A DNA stretch of 64,000 nt from an uncultured Prochlorococcus sp. (GCA_902583265.1 CACHVD010000001.1:1-64000); one strand, 5' to 3'; counted from the stretch's first letter, positions 33,251 through 43,798 are shown. Numbers and translations: made by a program. Notes: generated by a model not told the origin, from the letters alone.

Positions 33251-33835
33251 ATGAAAGCGAAAACTATTTTTAGTCTATTTCTATTTCCAATATCACTAAT
33301 TTCAGTTAGTGTTTTGCCACTAAATTTATTTAATTTAATCTCACCAACAGCTGTACATGCAACAAACTGGAATAAATACAGTATTGCATTTAAAAATGGT
33401 TTAAGGCATTTGAATAAAGGAAATTATCAAAAAGCCTTAGATTTTTATAATGAGGCTATAGGAACTTATAACAAAGATCCCGCTGCTTACTATAATCGTG
33501 GATTAGCTAATCAAGAATTAGGTAATCATCTGGATGCAGTAGATGATTTTAAAAAGTCCATGACTATGGATGGAAAAATGTATAAAGCAAATACGCACTA
33601 TAATATAGGTTGGTCTTACAGTGAATTAGAAGATTATGATAATGCTTTAATACATTTCAATAAAGCAATAGAAATAAAGCCAAAGGAAGGTTATTTTTAT
33701 GCAGATAAAGGTGACACCCTCCTTGAATTAGGAAAGGAAGAAGAGGCATGTTCAAATTATCTTAAGTCTTTTGAATTGGGCTATGAGGAAATTAAAGACT
33801 ATTTAAATTCATCAGATGGTGAATGGTGTAAATAA
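33251..33835 (+). CDS. Secreted/periplasmic TPR-repeat protein
   Basis: N-terminal hydrophobic signal-like segment, then TPR units 'YQKALDFYNEAIGTYNKDPAAYYNRGLANQELGNHLDAVDDFKKSM', 'YDNALIHFNKAIEIKPKEGYFYADKGDTLLELGKEEEA'. Confidence 0.85.
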   Translation: MKAKTIFSLFLFPISLISVSVLPLNLFNLISPTAVHATNWNKYSIAFKNGLRHLNKGNYQKALDFYNEAIGTYNKDPAAYYNRGLANQELGNHLDAVDDFKKSMTMDGKMYKANTHYNIGWSYSELEDYDNALIHFNKAIEIKPKEGYFYADKGDTLLELGKEEEACSNYLKSFELGYEEIKDYLNSSDGEWCK

Positions 33836-34089
33836 ATCTACCTATCTTCCTCAGGTAACTTATCTACTCCATTTAGAACGTAGTTGATCTGACTAAATTG
33901 GACATTCCTAAACCCTACTTAACAGAAAAGGTATCTATACGCAGAGGTTAATAACTTAGCTGAGCGTGAGTCTATAGACTTCAAGATTTTGTAATCCAAC
34001 GACTCTATAGATCTCAAAATCATCACTTTTTACATCAATTTCTTTGCAAGTTTACAATAAAAGTTACAATAAAAAGGTTGAAAATCATT

Positions 34090-34175
34090 GGGAGTGTGGC
34101 GGAATTGGTAGACGCGCCGGACTTAAAATCCGTCGAGCGCTTTAGCTCGTGGGGGTTCAAGTCCCCCCACTCCCA
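34090..34175 (+). tRNA. tRNA-Leu (TAA anticodon)
   Basis: GGGAGTG...CACTCCC acceptor stem, GGTAGAC D-loop, CTTAAAA anticodon loop, long variable arm GAGCGCTTTAGCTC, GGGGGTTCAAGTCCCCC T-arm. Confidence 0.97.
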
Positions 34176-34252
34176 TTTTTTAATTATTTATTTTTGTTCT
34201 TACGATAACTCTCAATAATTGTTATGTTTTAACTAAGAAGCTATAAATCAAA

Positions 34253-34486
34253 ATGGAAAATATTTTTAATAATTCAATTGCAACATTAATTGCCTATATT
34301 GGTGTTATAACTCTCTATTTATTAATTATTCCATTATTACTATTCTACTGGATGAATAATAGATGGAATGTTATGGGCAAATTTGAGAGATTAGGAATAT
34401 ATGGACTAGTATTTCTTTTTTTCCCAGGTTTAATTTTATTTTCTCCATTTTTAAATCTCAGATTGAGAGGAAGTGGGAAAGGGTGA
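34253..34486 (+). CDS. ndhL: NAD(P)H-quinone oxidoreductase subunit L
   Basis: 77 aa; '[59 protein letters not shown]'. Confidence 0.9.
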   Translation: MENIFNNSIATLIAYIGVITLYLLIIPLLLFYWMNNRWNVMGKFERLGIYGLVFLFFPGLILFSPFLNLRLRGSGKG

Positions 34487-34490
34487 ATAG

Positions 34491-34811
34491 TTGACGAAAG
34501 GTAAAGTTGTACAAATAGGGATATTAGTTTCTTTTTTAGGATTAATTACTTATAAGCTGGCACCGCAATTTGGCATCGATAATTTTACAGCTAGTACAAT
34601 TTCAAGCTGTACTTTAATTCTAATTGTCATTACTTGGGTTTCATCTTATGTTTATAGGGTTGTTAATGGAAAAATGACTTTTATGGAACAAAGGAAGCGT
34701 TATAGAAAAGAGTACGAAAAAGTTGTTAATGATAAACTAGAAACTAAGTTCAATTCATTGTCAAAGGAAGAGCAGGAAAAACTCATGAAAGATTTAGAAA
34801 AAAATTCATAA
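34491..34811 (+). CDS. DUF3007 family membrane protein
   Basis: 106 aa; two TM segments then 'MTFMEQRKRYRKEYEKVVNDKLETKFNSLSKEEQEKLM'; downstream of ndhL. Confidence 0.8.
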   Translation: MTKGKVVQIGILVSFLGLITYKLAPQFGIDNFTASTISSCTLILIVITWVSSYVYRVVNGKMTFMEQRKRYRKEYEKVVNDKLETKFNSLSKEEQEKLMKDLEKNS

Positions 34812-34838
34812 ATTTAAATTGGAAAAAATCTAACTTTT

Positions 34839-35696
34839 ATGAAAGAAAATAAAATGCAAATGATTAAAAATAAATCTCTATCAAAGGTAGATGAGAAGTT
34901 TTATGAATTAAAAAATAATAAAAAAATAGCTTTGATGCCTTTTATAATGGCTGGTGATCCAAATATTGAGATAACATCTGAGATCCTACTAAAATTACAA
35001 GAGAATGGTGCTGACCTTATTGAGTTAGGAATTCCATATAGTGATCCTCTTGCAGACGGACCTATTATTCAGCTATCTGCCTCTCGCGCATTAAAGTCAG
35101 GGACTACACCAAAAAAAGTAATTAGACTTTTAGAGTCTTTAAAGGGTAAATTAAATATTCCCATTATACTTTTTACTTACTTAAATCCTCTTTTGTGCTT
35201 TGGATTTGATCAGTTTTGCGAATTAGCTTCCAATGCTGGAGTTTCTGGACTAATAATTCCTGATCTCCCTTTAGAGGAAGCTTATAAATTTTCAAAAATA
35301 GTTAGTAATCACTCCATGGACTTGGTTTTATTGGTGGCTCCAACTACTCCTTTCGAAAGGATGAAAAAAATATCAAACAATACAAAAGGTTTTACTTATT
35401 TAGTAAGTGTTACTGGTGTTACTGGGGAGAGAAACAAAATGGAAAGTAGAGTAGAAAACCTCATTGCTAAATTAAAAGGAATAAACAATAATCCAATTGC
35501 TGTTGGTTTCGGAATATCCACCCCTGAACATGTTAATAAAGTTAGTGAATGGGGGGCAGATGGAGTAATTATTGGAAGTGCATTTGTAAAAAGAATTTCT
35601 AGTTCAAGTGAAAAAGATGTTGTTAACAATGTTGGGAAATTTTGTAATGATATGCGTTTAGCTGCAGATCAAAGAAATACAAACTTACAGAATTGA
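34839..35696 (+). CDS. trpA: Tryptophan synthase alpha chain
   Basis: 'LMPFIMAGDPNIE', 'DLIELGIPYSDPLADGPIIQ', 'VGFGISTPEHV'. Confidence 0.96.
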   Translation: MKENKMQMIKNKSLSKVDEKFYELKNNKKIALMPFIMAGDPNIEITSEILLKLQENGADLIELGIPYSDPLADGPIIQLSASRALKSGTTPKKVIRLLESLKGKLNIPIILFTYLNPLLCFGFDQFCELASNAGVSGLIIPDLPLEEAYKFSKIVSNHSMDLVLLVAPTTPFERMKKISNNTKGFTYLVSVTGVTGERNKMESRVENLIAKLKGINNNPIAVGFGISTPEHVNKVSEWGADGVIIGSAFVKRISSSSEKDVVNNVGKFCNDMRLAADQRNTNLQN

Positions 35697-35756
35697 TTGA
35701 TTAAAAAAACTAATTAAAAAATTTATAGATTAAATTCAAAATTATTTCTGTTATCT

Positions 35757-36113
35757 TTAAGTTTCTTCTGCTGGTAATAATCTTATTTGTTTTCTTCCTA
35801 GCTTAATTTCGAATTCATCACCTGCTTTTAAATCTAGTAATGCAGTATATGCTTTGCCAATCAAAAGATTTCCATTCCCTTGTACTGTAGCTATGTAACT
35901 TAGTTTTCTTCCTCCTTTTCCAATACCAGCAACTCCAGCATCACCAAGATTTACACCTTTTGCCTCTAAAAGTGCTTCATAAAACGCGGTGAAATTTAAA
36001 CGCTCCCCTCCATTTTTCTTCGCTGAAACGTATCCACAAGCGCGAACAAGTTCGGACTTGCTGACATCTCCAAGTTCTTTAACTTTTGCAAGAAGATCGC
36101 TACCGGTGAGCAT
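35757..36113 (-). CDS. AbrB-like transcriptional regulator (cyanobacterial cyAbrB)
   Basis: 118 aa; 'LTGSDLLAKVKELGDVSKSELVRACGYVSAKKNGGERLNFTAFYEALLEAKG...LPAEE'. Confidence 0.88.
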   Translation of the reverse strand: MLTGSDLLAKVKELGDVSKSELVRACGYVSAKKNGGERLNFTAFYEALLEAKGVNLGDAGVAGIGKGGRKLSYIATVQGNGNLLIGKAYTALLDLKAGDEFEIKLGRKQIRLLPAEET

Positions 36114-36199
36114 AATTAACTATAAGAAAGTCCTCCTTAATTAATGTAGCAATTTGTGTGTAATATATGCAATTATTAATTATATATTTGTTCTATTAG

Positions 36200-36481
36200 T
36201 TGTCTTTGAAAATGGAAAAGTATGTAGTGTTTGGGAAGTATTGTAAAGACGCAATCATTAAGAGAGAACCATTCCGTGAACAACATCTTAAAAGACTTAA
36301 AAAATTAAAAGATTGCAATATTTTAGTTACTTTAGGGCCGACAAAATGTACTAAATATTTGTTTGGAATTTTTAATGCTAGTAATGAAAATGAATTAAGA
36401 GATTTAATTGAGAAAGATATATATTGGGAAAAAGGTATATGGATCACTTATGATATATATCCCTGGATTAAGGCTTTTTAA
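36200..36481 (+). CDS. YCII-domain-like protein
   Basis: 93 aa; 'YVVFGKYCKDAIIKREPFREQHLKRLKKL...ILVTLGPTKCTKYLFGIFNASNENELRDLIEKD'. Confidence 0.72.
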   Translation: MSLKMEKYVVFGKYCKDAIIKREPFREQHLKRLKKLKDCNILVTLGPTKCTKYLFGIFNASNENELRDLIEKDIYWEKGIWITYDIYPWIKAF

Positions 36482-36706
36482 ATAAACTTATTAATATATT
36501 TTAACTTTAAATTTCAATAGTTTAATTTATATATTATGTATAAAAATATTCTTCACTTATATTTATTCATTGACTATATTATTTAATAAGTAAAATAATA
36601 TCTATATTTTATAAGGTGATTTTTAATTGGAATAAATTTTATTTTTAATCTTTTTGTTAATAAAGAAGACAATTTCTATATCAAAAACTAAATTCTAAAA
36701 ATATAT

Positions 36707-37027
36707 TTATTTACTAGTGTCTTGATTTATTTGTTTTACTAAAGAGTCGATATCTAATTGATTATATGGTGAAGTTTGGTTATTCTCTGGAAGATCATTT
36801 TTAATATCGTTTAGCCATTTTTGTTCAATTTTTATTAGATTTTTTGCGATGTTGAACATACCTCCTTTTTTATGTAATTCGTTAATTTTTAGAATAATCT
36901 CCGAGGTTCTACTCGATTTAATATTTAATTCATATGCCAAATCTTTTTGATTATATCCATGAGTTTTTAACCAATCCTTGATGAAGGAGACTAATTCTTT
37001 TTCTTCCTGTTGAGATAGTTTACTCAT
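36707..37027 (-). CDS. Small HTH-like conserved hypothetical protein
   Basis: 106 aa; 'GYNQKDLAYELNIKSSRTSEIILKINELHKKGG' resembles an HTH_3-type motif. Confidence 0.65.
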   Translation of the reverse strand: MSKLSQQEEKELVSFIKDWLKTHGYNQKDLAYELNIKSSRTSEIILKINELHKKGGMFNIAKNLIKIEQKWLNDIKNDLPENNQTSPYNQLDIDSLVKQINQDTSK

Positions 37028-37390
37028 TCAATAAAAAGGGAATAATTTATTAAGCTTTTTTTCTGCTCTCGCTCTTATTGAAGGAGACATGTATTTACTC
37101 CATATGCTAAGTACCGCAGTGAGGGCTACAAAATCATCACTAAATCCAACTAAAGGCATAAAGTCAGGGAAAAGATCAAAGGGCATAATCAAATAGGCTA
37201 AGGCAGCCATTAAGGAAACTCTTGCTTGAGCTGGAGTGTAGGGATCTAAAGCCATCTCTAAAACTTCTAAGGCAGGTTTAGCAATTGTTCTTCCAGCTTT
37301 AATAAGTATTTTGATGATGATATTTTCATCAAATGTTGAACTTTCTAATACTTCGGCTTCATAAATATTTTCTTGGTTTTTGTAATTCAT
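37028..37390 (-). CDS. YkvA-family (DUF1232) membrane protein
   Basis: 120 aa; 'LMAALAYLIMPFDLFPDFMPLVGFSDDFVALTAVL'. Confidence 0.85.
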   Translation of the reverse strand: MNYKNQENIYEAEVLESSTFDENIIIKILIKAGRTIAKPALEVLEMALDPYTPAQARVSLMAALAYLIMPFDLFPDFMPLVGFSDDFVALTAVLSIWSKYMSPSIRARAEKKLNKLFPFY

Positions 37391-37422
37391 TTTTCATCCT
37401 TGTAAATGAAATATTTAAATGT

Positions 37423-38346
37423 TTAACTGATACTATCAACTAATCCATTTTGTATCCCTGCCTTTCTTAATTTTCTTAGTGCACGTTGAACGACTTGTCG
37501 GCAATATTCTCTACTACAACTCATATGTCTTGCAACTTCAGCTAAAGTTCTCCACTCATTTGAACCGTCTAAACCAAATCTCAGGCTTACTATCTTTCTT
37601 TCTTTTTCAGTTAAATTTGCTTTGTCTAATAACTTCCAAGCAGAGGCTGTTCTCTCGGCTAATTCGGCTAACTCCATTGGAGGAGTCTGATCACTTGGAA
37701 GAATATCTACTAACTCAGAGGGATCTGACTTGGATTTAACTGTCCCTTGGAGGCTAACAGTGATACTTCTTAATTCACAAGAGAGGAGTTCATCAATTTC
37801 CTCTTTAGTTATATTCATTTCTTCAGCTAGCTCATTGCTTGTAGGGGGGATACCTTTCAGTTGCATGAGTTTTGATTTCGCCGATCTTAATTTTGTAAGT
37901 TTTTCATTAATATTTACAGGAATTCTAATAGTTCTACTTTGAGTTGATAACGCTCTATTTAATCCTTGTCTAATCCACCAATAAGCATAGGTTGAAAATC
38001 TGTGTCCCCTAGCGGGATCATACTTTTCTACAGCTCTTGTAAGGCCTAATGTCCCCTCCTGAATTAAGTCCAGCAATTCTAGCCCCTTGCCTTGATATCT
38101 CTTAGCAAGATTCACAACTAATCTTAGGTTGGCAGTTATCATCTCATTTTTGGCTTTTTCACCAATTTTGATTTTTTTTCTCTCAGCATCTGAATATTCG
38201 CAAGCAGGTCCTTTACCACCAGCCTCTTGACATCTATTAACAAGCACAACCATTTCTTGGACTTTTCTGCCCATAGTGAGTTCTCTTTCAGGTGTCAAAA
38301 GTTGATGACGACCTATTTCACCAAGAAAATCGCTTAATGAACTCAC
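37423..38346 (-). CDS. RNA polymerase sigma factor, sigma70/RpoD-like (probable group 2)
   Basis: 'LDLIQEGTLGLTRAVEKYDPARGHRFSTYAYWWIRQGLNRALS', 'RKIVSLRFGLDGSNEWRTLAEVARHMSCSREYCRQVVQRALRKLR'. Confidence 0.93.
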   Translation of the reverse strand: MSSLSDFLGEIGRHQLLTPERELTMGRKVQEMVVLVNRCQEAGGKGPACEYSDAERKKIKIGEKAKNEMITANLRLVVNLAKRYQGKGLELLDLIQEGTLGLTRAVEKYDPARGHRFSTYAYWWIRQGLNRALSTQSRTIRIPVNINEKLTKLRSAKSKLMQLKGIPPTSNELAEEMNITKEEIDELLSCELRSITVSLQGTVKSKSDPSELVDILPSDQTPPMELAELAERTASAWKLLDKANLTEKERKIVSLRFGLDGSNEWRTLAEVARHMSCSREYCRQVVQRALRKLRKAGIQNGLVDSIS

Positions 38347-38405
38347 GATTTACCTCATTGTTGATATATTTAACTTATAGTTAATCTTGTAATAAGCCAT
38401 ACATG

Positions 38406-38438
38406 TAATAATTAATTAATAATTAATTAATAATTATT
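38406..38438. repeat. 11-bp tandem repeat, 3 copies
   Basis: TAATAATTAAT TAATAATTAAT TAATAATTATT, 60 bp upstream of the sigma factor start. Confidence 0.75.
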
Positions 38439-38507
38439 AATTAGTTAATTAACATTATTTTTTATAAATTTAAGCTCAAAGAATTCAAAATTATAAATTT
38501 TAATTAT

Positions 38508-39167
38508 TCAATTTTTTCTTCTTGATTCTAGAACAGCAAGTACATCTCTCCACTCAACCCCTTTATGCATAAGGGCTACTTGCAGATGATAAATTAAATC
38601 AGCAGCTTCATTTGAAATTGAATTTTTATCATTATCTTTGCAAGCCATTATAAATTCTGCAGATTCCTCTCCTATTTTTTTCAAAATAGTATTACTACCT
38701 TTTGTTAATAAATGATTTGTATAACTTTTTTCTGATGGATTTATTGATCTTTCGTTGATTGTATTAAATAATTCAGAGCAAATATTTGAGAAGGGCGTTG
38801 TTTTCTTCTCTTTTTTATCACTTTGATTAATTTTGATTTCGTTGAAAAAACAACTTTTTTCCCCAGTGTGACATGCTCCTGAACCATTTTGTTCAATCAA
38901 AAGGATTAGTGCATCATTATCACAGTCGAATCTTATCTCCTTAAGAATTTGGGTACTTCCACTTGTAGCTCCTTTTCTCCAAATTTCGGATCTTGATCTA
39001 CTCCAATAATGAACGTTTTTGGTTTCAATTGTCATTGTCAAAGATTCTTTGTTCATCCAAGCAAGCATAAGAATTGATCCGTCAAGCCAATCTTGTGCTA
39101 TTGCAGGGATTAATCCATAATTATCAAAGCGTAGATCCTCTATCGAAAAATTAGTTGAATAAGTCAT
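38508..39167 (-). CDS. hisI: Bifunctional phosphoribosyl-AMP cyclohydrolase / phosphoribosyl-ATP pyrophosphatase
   Basis: 'MLAWMNKESLTMTIETKNVHYWSRSRSEIWRKGATSG', 'KKIGEESAEFIMACKD'. Confidence 0.95.
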   Translation of the reverse strand: MTYSTNFSIEDLRFDNYGLIPAIAQDWLDGSILMLAWMNKESLTMTIETKNVHYWSRSRSEIWRKGATSGSTQILKEIRFDCDNDALILLIEQNGSGACHTGEKSCFFNEIKINQSDKKEKKTTPFSNICSELFNTINERSINPSEKSYTNHLLTKGSNTILKKIGEESAEFIMACKDNDKNSISNEAADLIYHLQVALMHKGVEWRDVLAVLESRRKN

Positions 39168-39227
39168 TATGTTTGTTATGTTAAATCCTACTCAATGTGT
39201 TTTATTAAAAATTATCCTAACAGTTAA

Positions 39228-39701
39228 TTGATGTATATTCATTCTCTGAAATTTTCATGCAGCAAAAGTTACGAGGATTTTCCCTGTTCACATAGGCAAT
39301 GGCGCCATGAAGGCCACTGCAGATTTGTGCATGGATATTCAAGATCATTCACCTTTTGGTTCACTGCAAAAAAATTAGACCTAAATGGTTTTGTTGTCGA
39401 TTTTTCAAGTCTAAAGCCCCTAGAAAATAGACTAAAGGAGCAATTTGACCATACTTTTCTAATAAATAAAGATGACCCTTTGCTGAATTACTGGGAAAAA
39501 TTACATGACTTAGATGCTTTAGATCTGAGAATTATGGATAATGTGGGAATGGAGTTCACCTCTGAATTAATTTGGAGATGGGCTAATGAATACTTACAGG
39601 ATAAGGATCAGGGCAGAACATGTTGTTGGAAAACAGAATCAAAAGAAAATAAATCGAATAAAGCAAGTTATGAGGAAATTCCTGATTGGTTCAAATCTTA
39701 G
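39228..39701 (+). CDS. 6-pyruvoyltetrahydropterin synthase / QueD family protein
   Basis: 'SCSKSYEDFPCSHRQWRHEGHCRFVHGYSRSFTFWFTAKKLDLNGFVVDFSSLK', 'FDHTFLINKDDPLL'. Confidence 0.85.
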   Translation: MMYIHSLKFSCSKSYEDFPCSHRQWRHEGHCRFVHGYSRSFTFWFTAKKLDLNGFVVDFSSLKPLENRLKEQFDHTFLINKDDPLLNYWEKLHDLDALDLRIMDNVGMEFTSELIWRWANEYLQDKDQGRTCCWKTESKENKSNKASYEEIPDWFKS

Positions 39702-39749
39702 ATTAAAATTGTTAATTTTAAAGTCATATAGGCTTCTTTAATTAGATAT

Positions 39750-42335
39750 TTAATCAACATTTATCTCTCCATTAATCAGATAAATATTAATCTCGTCTTT
39801 ATTAAGGTAATGATTATTCAATATATTATTTGAAATTTTTGTCTCAATTTGTTTTTGAATAATTCTTTTTAAAGGCCTTGCACCATAGGCATGATCGAAA
39901 CTATTTTCGACAAGTTGGTTAATTGCTTCATCCGTAATTTTGAATTTTAAGTTTTTTTTGTTAAGTCTTTTTTCTAAATGTTGAAGCTGGATTTTTGCAA
40001 TTTCTTTTATATCATTTAATTCTAAATTATTAAAAATAACTATTTCATCAAGTCGATTTAAAAACTCAGGCTTGAAAAATTTTTTAATTTCTTTATCTAC
40101 AACTTTTTTAATTTCATTTGTATCTTCTTTTCTAACTGATAAATCATTTATTGATTGACTTCCTAAATTACTTGTAAGAACAATAATTGAATTTTTGAAA
40201 TTGACTGTACGACCTTGACCATCAGTAATGATTCCATCATCAAGAACCTGTAAGAGAATATCTAAAATATCTTTGTGAGCTTTCTCTATTTCATCAAGGA
40301 GTATTAATGAATAAGGATTTTTGCGTACAGCTTCAGTTAGTTGACCGCCTGATTCGAAACCTAAATATCCAGGAGGCGCACCTATAATTTTGCTCACTGA
40401 ATGCTTTTCCATATATTCAGACATGTCCAGTCTCGTAATTGAAGAATTTGAATCGAATATTAATTTGGCTGTTACTTTACTTAGCTCTGTTTTTCCAACA
40501 CCAGTTGGACCTAAAAAGAGAAAACTGGCTAATGGCTTGCTTGGATCATTTAGACCAGTCCTTGATCTCTTAATGGAATCTGCAACTGCCCTAATTGCAC
40601 TATCTTGACCAATAATTTTTTCTTTAAGGATTGACTCAAGGCTCAAGAGTTTATCTTTCTCTGACTGGTTTAAGTTTTGTACTGGAATGGAGGTCCACTT
40701 AGAGACAACTTCTGCAATATCATCAAAAGTTACCTCTTGTCTTAAAAGATTTGTATCTCCATTTTTTTGAGAATTTACTAGGGACTCACTTTTCTCTTTC
40801 AATTTTTTTTGTAAAGAATTTAAAGTTCCAAATTCTAATTCTGCTGCTTTGTTGAGGTCAAAACTTCTTTTGGCTTGATCTATTTGCAATTGAACAGATT
40901 CAATTTCTTCTTTTATGGTGCTAATCTCATCAATTTCATCTTTTTCTTTTTTCCATTGAGCACCTAATTCTGCCTGTTTATCTTTAAGGGATATAAGTTC
41001 ATTATTGATTTTTTTTAATCTTTCTATTGAAAAATCATCTGTTTCTCTTTTTAAAGATAATTTTTCCATCTCAAACTGAAGGACTTTTCGATCAATCTCA
41101 TCAATTTCTTCGGGTTTGGAAGTTATGACCATATTTAATCTTGAGGCTGCTTCATCGATTAGATCTATCGCTTTGTCTGGAAGAAATCTATCGTTAATGT
41201 ATCTTTCGCTTAGGGTGGCTGCTGCAACCAAAGCATTATCAGAAATTCTTACACTATGATGGACTTCATATCTTTCTCTTAATCCTCTTAATATTGATAC
41301 AGTATCTTCTATTGAAGGAGCATCAATTTTTATTTTCTGAAATCTTCGTTCTAAAGCAGGGTCTTTTTCTATATTTTGTTTGTGTTCAATAATAGTTGTA
41401 GCACCAATACATCTTAGTTCTCCTCTTGCAAGCATTGGTTTTAATAGGTTGCTTGCATCTAAAGAACCTCCACTAGCACCAGCTCCAACGACTGTATGAA
41501 TTTCATCAATAAAAAGAATAATCTTTCCGTCTGATTCCTTAACTTTCTTAAGGACATTTTTTATTCTTTCTTCAAATTCTCCACGATATTTTGCTCCAGC
41601 TATAAGTGAACCCATATCTAATGAAATTAGTTGCCTATCTTGTAGAGCAGAAGGTACATCGCCATTAATAATTCTTTGAGCCAACCCTTCAACAATGGCC
41701 GTTTTCCCAACCCCAGGATCTCCAATGAGAACCGGATTGTTTTTTGTTCTTCTACTCAATATTTGAATTGTTCTTCTAATCTCTTCATCCCTTCCAATAA
41801 CTGGGTCTAAAATTCCATCTCGTGCAGATTGAGTTAGATCAACACCATATTTTCCCAAAGACTCATTAGAAGTATCAAATTCGTTTTTTACTCCTGGAAC
41901 TGACTTCATTTTCTTTATAGTTTCAATAAATTCTGGAAACCCTTTTTGATTTAAAATTTGAAATCCATATTTATCATCATAAGTGAAACCGTAAACTAAG
42001 TGTTCTGTTGATATCACTACATCATTTAAAGTATTTTTAATATCATTCGCTTTCAAAAATATTTTGTGAAGAGTCTCTCCGATATATAAATTATCTTGTT
42101 TATCTTTCATTTTTGCCTTCAAATTTAAAGAGGACATTATTTCTTTCTCAATCTCTTTGATATTTACATTATTATTTTTTAAGATTTTTTTTGTAAAATT
42201 GTCTTGTTTTATAAGAGCTAAAAATAAATTGTCAGAGTCTACGTTTTGTTGATGATTTTTATAAGCAATTTCTTTGGCCAAAATAAAACAGTCCCAAGCA
42301 GAATTAGAAAATTCGCTTGGGACTATTTTCATCAA
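39750..42335 (-). CDS. clpB: ClpB-type AAA+ disaggregase
   Basis: 861 aa; two Walker A '[18 protein letters not shown]' and '[12 protein letters not shown]' plus coiled-coil middle domain. Confidence 0.95.
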   Translation of the reverse strand: MMKIVPSEFSNSAWDCFILAKEIAYKNHQQNVDSDNLFLALIKQDNFTKKILKNNNVNIKEIEKEIMSSLNLKAKMKDKQDNLYIGETLHKIFLKANDIKNTLNDVVISTEHLVYGFTYDDKYGFQILNQKGFPEFIETIKKMKSVPGVKNEFDTSNESLGKYGVDLTQSARDGILDPVIGRDEEIRRTIQILSRRTKNNPVLIGDPGVGKTAIVEGLAQRIINGDVPSALQDRQLISLDMGSLIAGAKYRGEFEERIKNVLKKVKESDGKIILFIDEIHTVVGAGASGGSLDASNLLKPMLARGELRCIGATTIIEHKQNIEKDPALERRFQKIKIDAPSIEDTVSILRGLRERYEVHHSVRISDNALVAAATLSERYINDRFLPDKAIDLIDEAASRLNMVITSKPEEIDEIDRKVLQFEMEKLSLKRETDDFSIERLKKINNELISLKDKQAELGAQWKKEKDEIDEISTIKEEIESVQLQIDQAKRSFDLNKAAELEFGTLNSLQKKLKEKSESLVNSQKNGDTNLLRQEVTFDDIAEVVSKWTSIPVQNLNQSEKDKLLSLESILKEKIIGQDSAIRAVADSIKRSRTGLNDPSKPLASFLFLGPTGVGKTELSKVTAKLIFDSNSSITRLDMSEYMEKHSVSKIIGAPPGYLGFESGGQLTEAVRKNPYSLILLDEIEKAHKDILDILLQVLDDGIITDGQGRTVNFKNSIIVLTSNLGSQSINDLSVRKEDTNEIKKVVDKEIKKFFKPEFLNRLDEIVIFNNLELNDIKEIAKIQLQHLEKRLNKKNLKFKITDEAINQLVENSFDHAYGARPLKRIIQKQIETKISNNILNNHYLNKDEINIYLINGEINVD

Positions 42336-42396
42336 TCAAAATATAATTATGAGTGTATTAAGTTTTAAGTAAAAAAGTAGTTAATTATTAAAACAT

Positions 42397-42747
42397 TTAT
42401 TCAACAATAACTTTACCTACCATTCCAGCTCCTCTGTGAGGCTCGCAATAGTAATCATAAGTTCCTGCAGTATCAAATGTTTCTTCCCAAGATTCTCCTG
42501 GAGCAAAAGCTAGATCTGCATGACTCAATTCCTCATGTCCATCAAAAACTGCGTTGTGAGGAGCTAATTTATTATTGACGAATTTAACTGTATCACCAGC
42601 ACTAATGGTTACCGTACTTGGTTCAAATGCAAGCATTCCAGCATCCGTTCCAAGTTTTACTTCAACAGTCTTAGCTGAAACTGATGAAATTCCTAAACCT
42701 AGAGTTAAAACTATTGCGAATAACCCTGCGAAGATTGAACGTAGCAT
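42397..42747 (-). CDS. petE: Plastocyanin
   Basis: Signal peptide then '[16 protein letters not shown]', '[23 protein letters not shown]'. Confidence 0.96.
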   Translation of the reverse strand: MLRSIFAGLFAIVLTLGLGISSVSAKTVEVKLGTDAGMLAFEPSTVTISAGDTVKFVNNKLAPHNAVFDGHEELSHADLAFAPGESWEETFDTAGTYDYYCEPHRGAGMVGKVIVE

Positions 42748-42806
42748 AATTAAAATTTACTTATTTATATATATTACAAGGCTTTGGGAGCCTAACTGCG
42801 AGAATT

Positions 42807-43790
42807 TTAATTGTTATTACAGCTTGGTAACTTTGATAACCTTAAAATATCATTTAATGATTTGGCATAACTTTTTAGTTTGAAAGTCTCAGGATTAGTG
42901 ATGGGGACATGATTAAAGTCATATTTTTTGATACTAAAGCTATCCCAAGAGGTGGTTTGGATGGGGAGAATTCTTAATAATATTTTTAGAATTTTTTTTG
43001 TAAGGGGTATCGCAAAATATCTCCTCATATTGTTTCTTTTTAAAAGTGTAATTATGGCATGATCAATTGAAATGAATTTCTGACCTAGGACAAATTTTCT
43101 AAAGCCTTTGTATTGCTCTTCTTTATGATTTTTAATTAAAAACCCGCAAATTTGGGCTATATCATTTGCGTGTATAAAGTGAAATTTAGAATCGAGTTTT
43201 AAAAATCTTGCTAACCAAAGCCATTTCCCGATTTCTTTCAATCCACTAGTTAAATAACTTACTGGATATTTACTTTTTTTTCCAAGATTTCCTCCAAAAA
43301 CCAAGGTAGGGAAAACAGCGAAAGTTTTCTCTGCAAATGAGCTTTCTCTAAGTCTCTGGAAACATTCGTATTTTGTTTGAATATACTCTGTTCCATAAAT
43401 CAATGATTCCCTCATTAATTCTGTTTGTGGATCAAGAATACTAGCTGTTGAAAAATAAATAATCTTTTCTAACTTTTCAATATCAAGCATTTCAAGTAAT
43501 TCTTCAAAAGCTTTAATGTTTACTTCATAGGCTGTTTTTGGATCTCCCCAAGCTGTAGCAGTATGAATTAGGTAATTAATTTGACTAATTTCCTTTTTAT
43601 ATATATTTGATTCCCTTATATCACAGACCATTAACTTGACTTTTTTATTTTCTTGAAAAGAAATTGGCAACTTACTTTTGTCTCTTACCATGAGATAAAG
43701 CCTGAATTTTGTGTTTTTTAAAAACCAATTAACTAAATATTGGCCAACACATCCACTCGCACCTGTGATTAGTAAGTTTTTATATGCCAA
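42807..43790 (-). CDS. NAD-dependent epimerase/dehydratase (extended SDR)
   Basis: 'NLLITGASGCVGQYLVNWFLKNT', 'YGTEYIQTKYECFQRL'. Confidence 0.87.
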   Translation of the reverse strand: MAYKNLLITGASGCVGQYLVNWFLKNTKFRLYLMVRDKSKLPISFQENKKVKLMVCDIRESNIYKKEISQINYLIHTATAWGDPKTAYEVNIKAFEELLEMLDIEKLEKIIYFSTASILDPQTELMRESLIYGTEYIQTKYECFQRLRESSFAEKTFAVFPTLVFGGNLGKKSKYPVSYLTSGLKEIGKWLWLARFLKLDSKFHFIHANDIAQICGFLIKNHKEEQYKGFRKFVLGQKFISIDHAIITLLKRNNMRRYFAIPLTKKILKILLRILPIQTTSWDSFSIKKYDFNHVPITNPETFKLKSYAKSLNDILRLSKLPSCNNN

Positions 43791-43798
43791 GACTTTGA

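Noticed and set aside
33960-34020. Second possible tRNA-like remnant (GAGTCTATAGACTTCAAGATTTTGTAATCC) and the AGTCTATAGACT palindrome upstream of tRNA-Leu
   Set aside because: Only a short resemblance to an anticodon arm, with no D-arm or acceptor match; too weak to claim.
42770-42800. AGGCT-TTGGG-AGCCT stem-loop between petE and the epimerase gene
   Set aside because: Only a 5-bp stem without a U-tract; insufficient for a terminator or regulatory call.
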